This document shows, one piece after another, positions 35,487-45,599 of a stretch of 64,000 nucleotides of DNA. The first letter of the stretch is position 1. Every line of letters begins with the position of its first letter. The position numbers and the translations under genes were made by a program. The notes beneath the pieces are model-generated. The model had not been told where the DNA came from. It did no database searches and saw only the letters and a list, made by a program, of their open reading frames with translations. Source of the DNA: Selaginella moellendorffii (taxonomy: Eukaryota; Streptophyta; Lycopodiopsida; Selaginellales; Selaginellaceae); contig NW_003314317.1 in assembly GCF_000143415.4 (NCBI RefSeq), positions 875,183-939,182 on the forward strand. The letters run 5' to 3'.

Positions 35487-35881
35487 CTATATCCTTGTGC
35501 CGGATGATCTTGCTAATGCAATGCCGACGCGAGATAAGCGATGACCACGATCAGTCGCAAACACGGGCTTGACCATGCAGCATTCCCGCAGCAGCTCGTA
35601 CTTTTCTTGCGAGAGGCCTGGCTGCTCCATGAAATCGGCCGCTTCACACAAAGGGCGTAGCTTAGATCGCAGCATCAAGCAAAGAGGGAAGCGAGTCACC
35701 TCGGAAAATCCAGTTTTTGGAGACAAACTCCTCGCTTCGATGAAGGAAGAACATGAATTCCTCGGAGGTACCAACAGCAGGTATCCCAATCCCCAGACGT
35801 ATGGAGTAGCGTTTGCACCAGATGGACATCCCCAAGATCTCCACTGCATGCCGCCATGGTATCAGCGATCACGCATCTCAT
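35487..35881 (-). pseudogene. Unrecognised minus-strand reading frames
   Basis: Two overlapping frames carry protein-like sequence. One, 35844-35662, reads M-E-I-L-G-M-S-I-W-C-K-R-Y and V-S-K-N-W-I-F-R-G-D. The other, the 3' part of 35849-35487, reads F-M-E-Q-P-G-L-S-Q-E-K-Y-E-L-L-R. They could be neighbouring exons or one frame broken by a shift near 35665. No family recognised. Confidence 0.35.
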
Positions 35882-35979
35882 AAAAGAAGAGCGGGAAATT
35901 GCCCTAAATGTGCGTTATTGGAATCGAACGAGGATCAAACCCACCGTTTGCAAACGGTCACTTCTCGATTTAAAAGCCC

Positions 35980-36690
35980 TTGGGGTTTTGCCGGCGCCAG
36001 AAGGATCGCTCGATCGAGCTCGCGGCGCCTCCAAATCCTAGCCAAGAACGGCCCATCCGCCTCGCGGCGCCACTGTAAGCGTCCTGCGAGCTGCATTTTG
36101 GATTGTCATTGATCAGATTTCTTGGCAGGATCGCGCCTCCGGAAGCGCTGAGCCAGGGTTTTGTCGCCGGCGCCAGGAGGATCGTCGAGCTCGCGGCTCC
36201 TAGTCAAGAACAGGCCGTTCGCCTCGCGGCGCCTCTGTAAGCGTCCTGCGAGCTGCATTTTGGATTGTCTTTGATCAGATTTCTTGGCAGGATCGTGTTC
36301 CAGCGCCTCCAGAAGCCCTGGCCAGGGTTTTGTCGCCGGGGCCATCGATTGAGCTCGCTGTGTAAGCGTCCTGGGAGCTTAGATTGTCGTTGATCAGATT
36401 TCTTGGCAGGATCGTGTTCCAACGCCTCCAGAAGCTCTGAGCCAGGGTTTTGTCGCCGGCGCCAGGAGAATCGATCGATTGAGCTCGCGGCTCTTCCTCT
36501 GTAAGCGTCCTGCGAGCTGCATTTTAGATTGTCATTGATCAGATTTCCTGGCAGGATCGTGTTCCAGCGCTCTTGTCGCTGGCGCCAGGAGAATCGATCA
36601 ATCGCGCTCGCGGCTCCTCTGTAAGTCCTGCGGCATTTTAGATTGTCATTGATCGTGTTCCAGCGCCTCCAGGAGCGGTCTCAAGGCAGC
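35980..36690 (+). repeat. GC-rich tandem repeat with mini-intron-like units
   Basis: About five imperfect units of 95-180 bp. A full unit contains GGGTTTTGTCGCCGGCGCC, a GAGCTCGCGGCTCC block, then CTGTAAGCGTCCTGCGAGC...TTGATCAGATTTCTTGGCAGGATCG. Each full unit therefore has a good splice donor (GTAAGC) about 55 bp before a good acceptor (TTTCTTGGCAG), the normal intron size in this window. The last unit has lost its acceptor. The array ends about 90 bp before the first coding exon of the PS1-like gene and is probably its 5' UTR or promoter. Confidence 0.7.
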
Positions 36691-36778
36691 AGCTGTGGAT
36701 TCCATCATCTGTGAGTGTTGTTACTTCAATCTTAGAGAGTCTTGCTAGAAATCTAAAGCTTGTTCTCTGCAGTATGTC

Positions 36779-38047
36779 ATGATGAACTTCGTGCCACAGC
36801 TTGTGGTGCTCAAGGATGGCTCTGTCGTTGATAACGTGCTGCTCCATGGCAAGGATTCCTTTGTTCTTGGAAGGCATCAGAATTGCGATGTGGTTGCGGG
36901 GCATGCGAGCATCAGCCGGCATCACTTGGAAATCCGGATCATTCCTGAAACTCGGCAGCTCGTCCTAAAGGACATGCACTCAGGTAAGCTTTCTATAATC
37001 TGAATACAAGGCTGATTGAAAATCTCACAGTTCATGGGACACGACTCAATGGGGAGCCTCTCATCCCTCTCGACCCGGTCATAATGGAGGAAGATGGGAA
37101 GTTTGAGGTGGGAGCATCGACGCGAACGTATATGGTCAAGTGGATTCCCGTGGCTCAGGAACAGTCCGATTCTTCCTCCTCTTCGTGTACTCCTGCAAAG
37201 TCGACAGCTTCCAGCGTTGCCAAGGGTCTGGACGAGGAGTTCCAGAGCATCTTGCGGCTGGAAAGCAGTAACTCACGTAAACAGGTCAGCTTTGGTTTTT
37301 CATTTGCATCATGCAAGAAGCTCTTGTGTATTTTTTCAGGAAAATGCGGATCGCGGAGCAAAGAAGCAGCCAGAAAGGCTTGCCTTTTCGGACATCAATG
37401 GAAGAACGGGCTCGCCACCCGCCAGGCCAAAGTCTCCAGCACGTGGAAAGAAGGGAGCGGCTTCGCCTCTGTCAGCGAAGTTCACAGCTCTGCGAATGTC
37501 TCCGGCTGGAAAGAAGATCTTCGGAGTCCAGAAGCCGGAACAGTCTCCTTCGACTCTCTGGCTTAGGCGTGGTGTCAACCTAGAGCTGCCAAGCCTTGTC
37601 ACAAACACACAGGCTTCTGCACCCCCTGAAGACGGTTACGTATCAGACAAGGAAAACATGGCTCCTGCTCTAGTTGCAAAGCCTGAGGTGGATGCATCCA
37701 AGTCCGTGGTGTCGAGGAAACCATTCGGGGAGCTCTTTTTTCTTCCGTCACCGAGTGTTCAACGCGACTACAAGCCCGTTTTCCAGCCAGCGCCTTACTC
37801 AACGAGCTCCGATGAAGACAGTTTCAAAGACTACTGCGCTCGTCGGCACCGGGTAAGGCCTCTTTCCACGAGCTCTATATCTGCAAGTTTAATATCTGGC
37901 TCGTTCTCCAGGTAACAGAGAAGAAGGCTGACGAGGTTAAATGGCATATCATTGTCGATACGAACTGTTTCCTGGACGAAGATGGCTTCAATTCTCTCAA
38001 GAAACTGGAAGGTTTGCGAGAGACACGAGTCATCATACCGAAGATAG
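36779..38047 (+). pseudogene. PS1: PARALLEL SPINDLE 1-like FHA-PINc gene, truncated
   Basis: Exons 36779-36983, 37031-37284, 37340-37852 and 37912-38047 join in phase (introns 47, 55 and 59 bp, GT-AG). The first 95 or so residues form an FHA domain, with G-R-H-Q-N-C, S-I-S-R-H-H-L-E-I and V-H-G-T-R-L-N-G, the phosphothreonine-binding core. A long basic, Ser/Pro-rich linker follows with W-L-R-R-G and a KEN-box-like D-K-E-N. A PINc nuclease domain then begins (W-H-I-I-V-D-T-N-C-F-L-D) and ends after R-V-I-I-P-K-I. FHA plus PINc is the design of Arabidopsis PS1, which sets spindle orientation in male meiosis II. After a donor at 38048 the rest of PINc is not found before Crinkler-RHS flank DNA starts at 38457. 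The upstream ATG at 36775 is followed at once by a stop, so I start at 36779. It is either truncated or continues with exons I cannot see. Confidence 0.75.
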
Positions 38048-38456
38048 GTGAGTGAGCGTTCTTTCATGTTTCCTTTCAGTTGTCAGCCACATTCTTGCGG
38101 AAAACCTGACTTGATCTGATGGCTGCCAACGGCTGGATCAAATTAATGGGCAAACCATAGCTAAAGGCGATGTTTGATCATGGCTTTGATCAGAATCTGG
38201 AACATCATCCTCCATGGAAACATCTCAAACAAAGTATATTTGTGTCAAAATTCCTGAGAGGGAATATAATGGTATGGATGTCTATAGTTGCAGAAAGTTC
38301 CCAAGAAGGGCATCTTGTTGTGTTTGCAGCCATGCCCATGTATTGACCACCTTGATCTTCTATTGCAACTCCCAGGGAGTACCAGCTCAGTGGAGTACGA
38401 TTGCGTGATTCCTATGTCTTGAAGGTATCGATATTGTTCGAGAACAGGTAGACATA
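38048..38456. other. Unassigned DNA after the PS1-like fragment
   Basis: No continuation of the PINc domain and no other family recognised. It joins Crinkler-RHS 3' flank sequence at 38457. Confidence 0.4.
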
Positions 38457-38850
38457 TTTCAAATATAGATATGTGGTCCCCTTTACATGTTGTTGTTTTC
38501 CCTCAAATTCACTTCTCAGATCAATTTCCTGTAGTAGTTTCTTGTCTGGATAAACAATGTTTCCTTTCTTCAATCAGCTTAATATATCTCCAAATGTTTC
38601 AAGGATGAAACTTGTTATGAAGGTAGGGAACGGGGTGGTTGGAGGGGGTATGGGGAGTGGGAGCCGGGTCAGAAGTGGACATAGAGTCTTCGCCAGTCAA
38701 CTATTCCCAACGGGCAAGTCAACCAAGGAGGCCAGGTTAAGCAGCCAACGAATTTAGTTAGCAATCTCCTTGTTACAAACTTACTAATCTGTACCACAAA
38801 GGTAAGTGAGTTGTTGAAAGGTGTCAATGTCGCTGGATCACAGCCGGAAG
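38457..38850 (+). repeat. Detached Crinkler-RHS 3' flank, plus orientation
   Basis: Matches the 3' flanks of copies A-C (9750-10130, 20110-20540, 28050-28470) in the same orientation, but no coding exon precedes it. Confidence 0.65.
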
Positions 38851-39037
38851 AAGATGCATTTGCCATGAATTTTTCGAAAAGTGCCCAAAATTGCACAATT
38901 GATGCTTGTAAGTCCGAGTGGAAATTAACTATCCTGAGACCACTTAGCTTGACGATTTTCCACTTCCATTCTCTCTAGGATAGAAAAGGAAAAAAAAGAA
39001 AAGAGAGATTTTCTCTCCTCTTGTCTAGAACTAGGTA
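38851..39037. other. Linker between oppositely oriented Crinkler-RHS debris
   Basis: About 190 bp ending in a purine-rich A/G stretch (38980-39010). Nothing recognised. Confidence 0.4.
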
Positions 39038-39055
39038 CGCTAGAAGATCTCTCAC

Positions 39056-39452
39056 TCATACAAGAAGGATATCACATCCTTCACATGGCTGGTATGACTT
39101 CCAGATCAACAGTCTACCCTCGTGACCTTCTACCTTCACCCTCACCTGCTTTCCAACTAGAGTACCATCCAGATGTGCCAACTTCAAGGTCACCTGGGTC
39201 TCCTCCATTAGAGCAGTGTACACGATCTCAGATTCAAACCCAGATGCAGTTCCACCTGCGATTATTCGATGTTAATCAGTGATTATAACTGAAACACATT
39301 TTTTATCTTACCCCCATGGAAGCCAAACTTTATGTCCCAATTATCCATCACTACATATCTGTCAACAGCATCATCTTCCAGTACAAAAAAAGGTTCATAA
39401 TCGCCATAATGGATGTCGTTCTTCACAGAGGTGAAAAGCTCTTTGAAAGTAT
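39056..39452 (-). pseudogene. Crinkler-RHS 3' fragment E (part of exon 4 and exon 5)
   Basis: On the minus strand, 39452-39312 is the last third of exon 4 (K-E-L-F-T-S-V-K-N-D-I-H-Y-G-D-Y), the donor lies at 39311, and 39255-39056 is a full-length 200-nt exon 5 with its TGA. A small in-frame deletion removes the E-D-N region. There is no NTPase or nuclease part, so it cannot be functional. Upstream it abuts the 3' flank of copy D. Confidence 0.8.
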
Positions 39453-40132
39453 GCATCCACAATACACTTAAATTGGACTTATACTTTTTGTGCATTCTTT
39501 TTCAATAACAAGTTCTCCACTTTTGTATCCTGTGTCAATTCCTTGACCCACCAGTTCTAAAGGAACCTTCTTGCTTTTAATGGAAACTTTTATGTATTCC
39601 AATCTTGAATAAATCCATTCACATGTGGAGTTGTGCTACCTATTTTCCCCTTTCCTACTTTGGGGCATATAAGCCACTGACCATTGAGCAGGTTTGTAAT
39701 AAGAAGATTGCTAACTAAATTCGCTGGCTGCTTAACCCGGCCTCCTTGGTTGACTTACCCGTTGGGAATAGTTGACCGGGGTGTCTGTTTGACTCTTGAC
39801 CTAGCATGACGAAGACTCTGCTTCCGCTTCTGACCCTAGTCTGCACTTCTTTCAAGCCGAGCAACTCAAGACCCAAATGCGCCATACTCAGAACCAGGCT
39901 ATGACTACGGCTCCCACTCCCCATACCCCCTCCAGCCACCCTGTTCCCTGCCTTCATCATTGCCTCAACATTTCATCCTTGAAACATTTGGAAATGCCAC
40001 AAGATGTTGATTGAAGAAAGGAAACATTGTTTCTCCAGATGATATAAGAAGTGAATGTGAGGGAAAACAACAACATGTAAAGGGGACTACATATCTATAT
40101 ATAAAATATGGGTACGCTAGAAGATCTCTCAC
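39453..40132 (-). other. 3' flank of copy D
   Basis: Reverse complement of the flank that follows copies A-C, collinear over about 680 bp. It is broken at 39452, where fragment E begins. Confidence 0.65.
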
Positions 40133-42954
40133 TTATACAAGGAAGACCTCACATCCTTCACATGGCTGATATGACTTCTAGATCAACGATCTACCCTCGT
40201 GACCTTCTACCTTCACCCTCACCTGCTTTCCAGCTAAAGTACCATCCAGATGCGCCAACTTCAAGGTCACCTGAGTCTCCTCCATTAGAGCAGTGTACAC
40301 GATCTCAGATTCAAACCCGGATGCAGTTCCATCTGCGATTATTCAACGTTGATCAGTGATTATAACTGAAACACATTTTTTATCTTACCCCCATGGAAGC
40401 CAAGCTTTATGTCCCAATTATCCATTGCTGCATGTCTGTTGTCTTCAACAGCATCATCTTCCAGCCCAAAAAAAGGTTCATAATCGCCATAATGGATGTC
40501 GTTCTTCACAGAGGTGAAAAGCTCTTCAAGAGTCGGATAGCGCCAATTTGAATCCACTGAGAAGCCACTCCGCAATGCAATAGTCTTCACAATCGGCCTC
40601 AGTTGCTCCTCTTGCATGCCGCCACCATTTTGGACATTGGCAATAGCCACAAGTTCCTTGAGTTCCTTAAGCATCACTTCCTTGTGCTGGTTTGCACGAA
40701 TTTTATACTTCTTGCACAATGCCTGGATCTGGTGATACCTCAAATCACCAGCTAAGACCAACTGCTTGTCTTCATCAGACAAGACCTTCTGCTTGTTCGA
40801 ACTTCGAAATTTAATAACCGGGGCACTTCTTCCATCACCCTCAGGTTTCACCAGCACCATATAAGCGTCCTGCATCGGTTAGGAGTTCAGTGCCAAACAT
40901 AATCAAGATATTGCACCTACCTGGTTTAAATCTGACTGCAGTCTGGAGAAGACAGCCCGATCCATGGGCTTCCTCGACTTTGCCAAGGCCACTTGGATCA
41001 TATGGTTCGGCGTTATACTGTCGACGATGGTGAAGTTCTGGTTCCTAGGCACCCAATAGTAACTTGTGTCCTTCCTCCACTCGGGGTCCACCGACACTGC
41101 CAAACCAGAAAAATACTTGATCTGACGAGTTCGCAACACCACATCAGATCCATCTTCCACGGCTTTGAACGTTCCCCCCTGTGCAAGCCGTTCATGAGCA
41201 TAACGTTCAAACAAATTCTCAGCAGCGACTTTCAATGCCGGTTCACCCTCAGCAGCCAAGACAAAGGTCTCAAACCCCTTGAGCTCCGTGTAAGCGGCCA
41301 CCTGAGCAATGCTTTGTGAAACCCACTGGGAGACAGGCCTGATTGACTGAATAGAAAAAAAATTCGCACTTGGCCACATTGCGAACACCTTATATGAATA
41401 TTGTCCCTTGTCACTAGTGCCTGTCAAGTCCTGCACCTGAAGCACCCCTTTCCCAACCATCTGCTGTATATTCTTTAATATCTTCTGATATCCGGTCTCC
41501 AGGGGGCCCAAGAAGTACCACCTGGGTATAGGACCAAATAGTAGATTTCTCACACGAAACTCCATTCGAGGGTCTGAGAACCTTTTCTCCTCCAGATACT
41601 CGTACCGGTAGAAAAGATTTTCTAGTTCCTCAAAGGACCAAGGCGGCATGAAAAACAGGTGGAAGCGGCTCGAGGTTATGTTCTTCCAGGCTTCCACCCA
41701 GTTTTTTGGTTTGGGAGATGCAAAGATATACGTAATTCGCCCATAGTGACCAACAAACCTCTGATCAGTCAGTAGGATCTCCCCTTGCAGCGACCTGTTA
41801 AACCCGTTAAGAATCTGGTATGTCCCGTCTGGATAGAAAGCATAATAATCCACAGTTTTCTTCTTAACGAGCTCCACCTGGACGGTCTTCCCTTCCTTCA
41901 GTAGATTAACGAGCACGTAAACCAGAAAATGGGACTTGCCTATGCCGGGGCTGCCGGAGACGTGTACCACGCTACCGTGATCTTGGGTAACCTGGGTAAC
42001 CTTGCTCATCATCTTTGTGTAAAATGGTTTCCACACCTGCCGAACATAATAGAATTCGTTACGGAAGACCACTGGGCAGAAGTGGAACATGTCACCCGCT
42101 TCTAAAGACGTCGGAAGCTCGTAGTTAGACATGGTTGCGTCTGCGAAGAGAAAAAAAACTGCTCAAAGCCGGAAAATAAGATGTGAAAAAGAAAAAACCA
42201 GCTAAATGCACAGTAACAAAAGAAAAGAGCCATTACACACACAACGATCTCGTCATCATAAGTAAACGCAACACACAAAAGACGCAGGGACGCCAACTAC
42301 AGATCAACCAGATCGACATAGCCAGCCACGGCTCGCAGCAAAAGAAAAACCGATAAGAAAAAATAAGGGGATAGAAACGCCATAGCAAACATGACACAAC
42401 GACATAGCTAGCCACGACACAACATCTCGTCAGCAAAACACAAAAGACGCAGGGACGCCCAACTACAGATCCAAAATGACCAACTACAACCGGGAAGACA
42501 ACACCAGAGTACATGAAAGCAAAGAGAAAGACATACAAAGTACCAGCAAACCTCACAAAATCGTGGCTAATACAAAAAAATCCAGCACTAACACGAGGCC
42601 ACGAACAAATGCCTCAGCACAATTCTGGGGCATACAGTGAGAATGACGAAGAAGGAAATTTGGGGCAAGCGGAAACAGATTGCTTACCAGATCCGCCAGT
42701 TCCGTGGGGTACTGCAAGCGAATCAAATGTCTCAGATCCGCATAGCATGATACGGGAAAAGGCTTACCATTAGATTTAAGTAGGAGGAGCTTCTCCTCCC
42801 GCAGCTGCTGCTTCTCCTCCCGCAGCTGGTGCTTCTTCTTCCACAGATACTGCCTCTCTACCGGATCTTGCTCGCTCGCCAGTTGTTTCTCCACTCCCTC
42901 GATTTTAGCTTCCACAGCCTTGATGGAACGCTCAACCTCCTGCAAAGGTGCCAT
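40133..42954 (-). CDS. Crinkler/RHS-type NTPase-nuclease with SAP-like motif, copy D
   Basis: Minus-strand exons 42954-42768, 42711-42688 (24 nt), 42140-40921, 40869-40389 and 40332-40133 (stop TAA) join in phase to 703 aa. Introns are 56, 547, 51 and 56 bp. Seen: a coiled coil with about three heptad units; Walker A G-S-P-G-I-G-K-S at about 133-140; M-P-P-W-S-F-E-E-L; F-G-P-I-P-R-W; nuclease residues E, V-D-S and I-Q-V; SAP-like helices; the shared C-terminal domain. A short insertion (V-T-Q-V-T-Q-D-H) precedes Walker A, and exon 3 has its own ATG (42132) that could serve as an alternative start. It keeps the full upstream region and is divergent from an intact PPR gene, so it may represent the ancestral arrangement. 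Activity is unproven. Confidence 0.8.
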
Positions 42955-43282
42955 GAACTTCTACTGAAAGAACTAGCCCTATTGGAGGGTAACATCTGAC
43001 GGCTGCCGTTGCGCCGGGCCACGTGGCAAGTTTAAGGGTGGTGATTAAATATTTCCAGCCATCCCATCGTTGTTGTGATTTGCCTTGGTGGTAGTAATAA
43101 TCTAGTCATTTGCCACTAGTTTCTATGGTTGTCTAGTGTGTTGGCTGTAGCTAAGAGATGCATAGTGGGAAGGGCAGTCCAAGTAATGCTGTTTTTAATT
43201 TCTCCCCTGTGACAGCAGACGGCCTTGCATGCATCGCTTTCACCCGCCTATAGCAAACTCGACTTCCCGCCTTTGATTTTCC
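42955..43282. promoter_or_regulatory. Bidirectional upstream region of copy D and the PPR gene
   Basis: 328 bp between two divergent ATGs. GCCACGTGGC lies at 43018-43027, 64 bp before the copy D start. A CCAAT motif (as its complement) lies near 42979-42983. It matches 17030-17306 between copy B and the PPR remnant, so the whole divergent pair was duplicated. Confidence 0.6.
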
Positions 43283-44809
43283 ATGAGCGATGCCGCGATC
43301 CAGCGGCCAGAGCGTGTCAACCTCTTCGCGAGCCAGCTGCGGCGATGTGGATCCATCGCCGAGGCAACGCTACTGCACCAGCAGATCGGCAGCAGCGGGT
43401 TTGGAGTGGGTCGCAGCACGTTTCTGGGAAATCTCATCGTCCAGATGTATGGCAGGCTCGGCGATCTCGATCGCGCGCGGGACGCGTTTGATAGCATCCG
43501 CGACAAGAACATCTTCTCCTGGACGCTCCTCTTCACGGCATTCGCCCAGCTGGGGTATCTGGCAGAGGCGCGAGCGATCTTCGATGCAATGCCGGGCAAG
43601 GACGTGGTGGCCTGGACGGCGATGCTCGCCGCCTATTCCCAGCACGGCTTCGTCGACCATGCCAAGGATCTCTTCGACAGAATCCCCGGTCGACGAGACA
43701 CTGCTGCCTGGAATGCGATGATCGCTGCCTATGACCAGAATTGCCTCTTTCGCGAGGCGATATCCACCTATCGATCGATGCTTCAGGAGGGATCGAGACC
43801 AAATCAAACAACGATCGTGAGCGTGCTCGATGCGTGCGCTGGAATTGGCGACCTCGATCAGGGCATCGCTGTTCATGACCTGTGTGTGATCGCGGGCGTG
43901 GACCGAGAATCCACCGTGGGAGCTGCGCTTGTCAATATGTACGGAAAGTGTGGCCAGCTAGTTCCAGCCAGGGCCATCTTGGACAAAATGTACGAAAGGG
44001 ATCTTCTTGCCTTGACAGCAATGCTCACAGCATATGCCCATTCTGGGCATCCGCACGACGCACTAAAGCTCTTTGTTACGATGGATCTGGAAGGCATCCA
44101 GTCCGATCACGTGGCATTCGTTGGCGCCCTCCACGCGTGCACGAGCATATCAGCTGTTGCGACCGGGAAAATCATCCACGAAGGGCTGAGATTCACCGCT
44201 GCCGCTAATTCCCCCAGCGTTGCCAACTCTCTTGTGGCGTTCTACGGCAAATGCGGGTACCTGGAAGATGCCAGGGGCATATTTGATGGGATATCCCGCA
44301 AAAGCTGTCTGACATGGAATACCATGCTTGGGATATATTCCAATAACGGCTTCTTTCAGCTGACTTTGGAGCTTTACCTCGAGATGTCACTGGATGGAGT
44401 TTTACCGGATGAGATAACTTTTGTGATTTTGCTATCGGCGTGTAGCCACGGAGGGATGATTCGTGATGGATGTTACCACTTTGCGTCGATCAAGGAAGAA
44501 TTTTGTCAAATCCCCGTGAAAGAGCACTACATGTGTGTGCTCGATCTCTTGTCTCGCTCGGGGCAGCTCCAAGAGGCGGAAGATTTCTTTCTAGGCAGCG
44601 ACATTGAGGTGGTGAGATCGTCATTTCTGATGGATATGAAGAACACGGCCTCGTGCTGGACAACTTTGCTTAGTGCTTCCAAAGTTCACGGGGATTCCGA
44701 GCGAGGAAAGAGAGCTGGGCACAATGCAGTGCTACTGGATAGATTTGCAAGCCGTGATGCTTCTGGGGTTTATATGCTACTCTCGGATATATATAATGCC
44801 AGAAATTGA
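43283..44809 (+). CDS. PLS-type pentatricopeptide repeat protein, single exon
   Basis: 508 codons without introns, as usual for plant PPR genes. About a dozen tandem helical repeats of 31-36 residues run from near residue 40 to 470, with typical motif starts (W-T-L-L-F-T-A-F-A, V-V-A-W-T-A-M-L-A, A-A-W-N-A-M-I-A-A-Y, T-W-N-T-M-L-G-I-Y) and N-M-Y-G-K-C-G / F-Y-G-K-C-G signatures of PLS proteins. Such proteins bind RNA base by base, mostly in mitochondria or plastids. The end (A-S-G-V-Y-M-L-L-S-D-I-Y-N-A-R-N-stop) lies inside the E motif, just where a longer E or DYW tail would follow, so the protein is probably C-terminally shortened. No obvious transit peptide is visible before residue 20. 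Confidence 0.85.
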   Translation: MSDAAIQRPERVNLFASQLRRCGSIAEATLLHQQIGSSGFGVGRSTFLGNLIVQMYGRLGDLDRARDAFDSIRDKNIFSWTLLFTAFAQLGYLAEARAIFDAMPGKDVVAWTAMLAAYSQHGFVDHAKDLFDRIPGRRDTAAWNAMIAAYDQNCLFREAISTYRSMLQEGSRPNQTTIVSVLDACAGIGDLDQGIAVHDLCVIAGVDRESTVGAALVNMYGKCGQLVPARAILDKMYERDLLALTAMLTAYAHSGHPHDALKLFVTMDLEGIQSDHVAFVGALHACTSISAVATGKIIHEGLRFTAAANSPSVANSLVAFYGKCGYLEDARGIFDGISRKSCLTWNTMLGIYSNNGFFQLTLELYLEMSLDGVLPDEITFVILLSACSHGGMIRDGCYHFASIKEEFCQIPVKEHYMCVLDLLSRSGQLQEAEDFFLGSDIEVVRSSFLMDMKNTASCWTTLLSASKVHGDSERGKRAGHNAVLLDRFASRDASGVYMLLSDIYNARN

Positions 44810-45289
44810 TTGATCAAAGTTTCTCTCAGTTCCCTGATCGCCTTGGAAGCCATCAAGTTTCTCCACCATGGACACGACAAATGCATCCTCCATGGGCGCT
44901 TTCAAAAAAGTGGCTGTTGTCATCCTTGGCCAGGCCAGCAGAATCTAGTTGACATCTCCATAGAAGTATGAAATAATTCACAATATCACATATACAGTCA
45001 CATATGCACCTCCCAAGTGGGTTTATAGAGCATGTATTGTGCAGAAGCAGAATTTCATCCTGTGTTCCTAAAGCAAATGGTCATTACTTTTGCATTTGGT
45101 GTTATCCAATAAACTATAATAAAAGAGTAATATTTAAAAGTATTTAAAAAATCAAATTTTCTAATTATGATAAATTTATATGAAAATATTTACTAAATAA
45201 TAACAAAACTATCAATATAATACCACATTAAATTTTAAATATATTAAATTTTTATAAAAATTAAAAATTACATTTTCTTTTATTTTTGT
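44810..45289. other. 3' flank of the PPR gene, then AT-rich DNA
   Basis: 44816-44900 occurs in reverse in the scrambled PPR pseudogenes (15105 and 33460 regions), so it belonged to the original PPR locus. The rest is AT-rich with nothing recognised. Confidence 0.5.
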
Positions 45290-45465
45290 TATGAATGCTT
45301 GGAATATGGAAAGGGAATATAGAAAATGTGCATATTAATTAACCCAAAAACCCTAGCTTATATACATGAGCAAGTGGTTTGGATTGAAACCAATTCGACA
45401 GCTATCAAAATCCCACTATACTAATATTAGTATATGGCATCGTAGCCGTACACTTAGCCCTCACC
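45290..45465 (-). repeat. 3' LTR of gypsy element 2
   Basis: 176 bp, matching 50700-50873 with roughly 85-90% identity by eye, so not a recent insertion. Confidence 0.75.
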
Positions 45466-45599
45466 TCATCCCCTCCTCTCGGAATAATGGAAGATCATTA
45501 AATTTCTCTTGTAGATGGGTTGGGATCTAAAGGAACGTCAGGAGGAGGCATTGGCGGATTTGTAGGGGGTATTAACTCCTCCTGATCCCTTTGGATGAT

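Noticed and set aside
35905-35975. tRNA-like stretch on the minus strand (GGTTTGATCCTCGTTCGATTCC with a GTTTGCAAAC loop)
   Set aside because: The T-stem does not pair, the anticodon-like loop is six bases and no acceptor stem forms. At best a relic.
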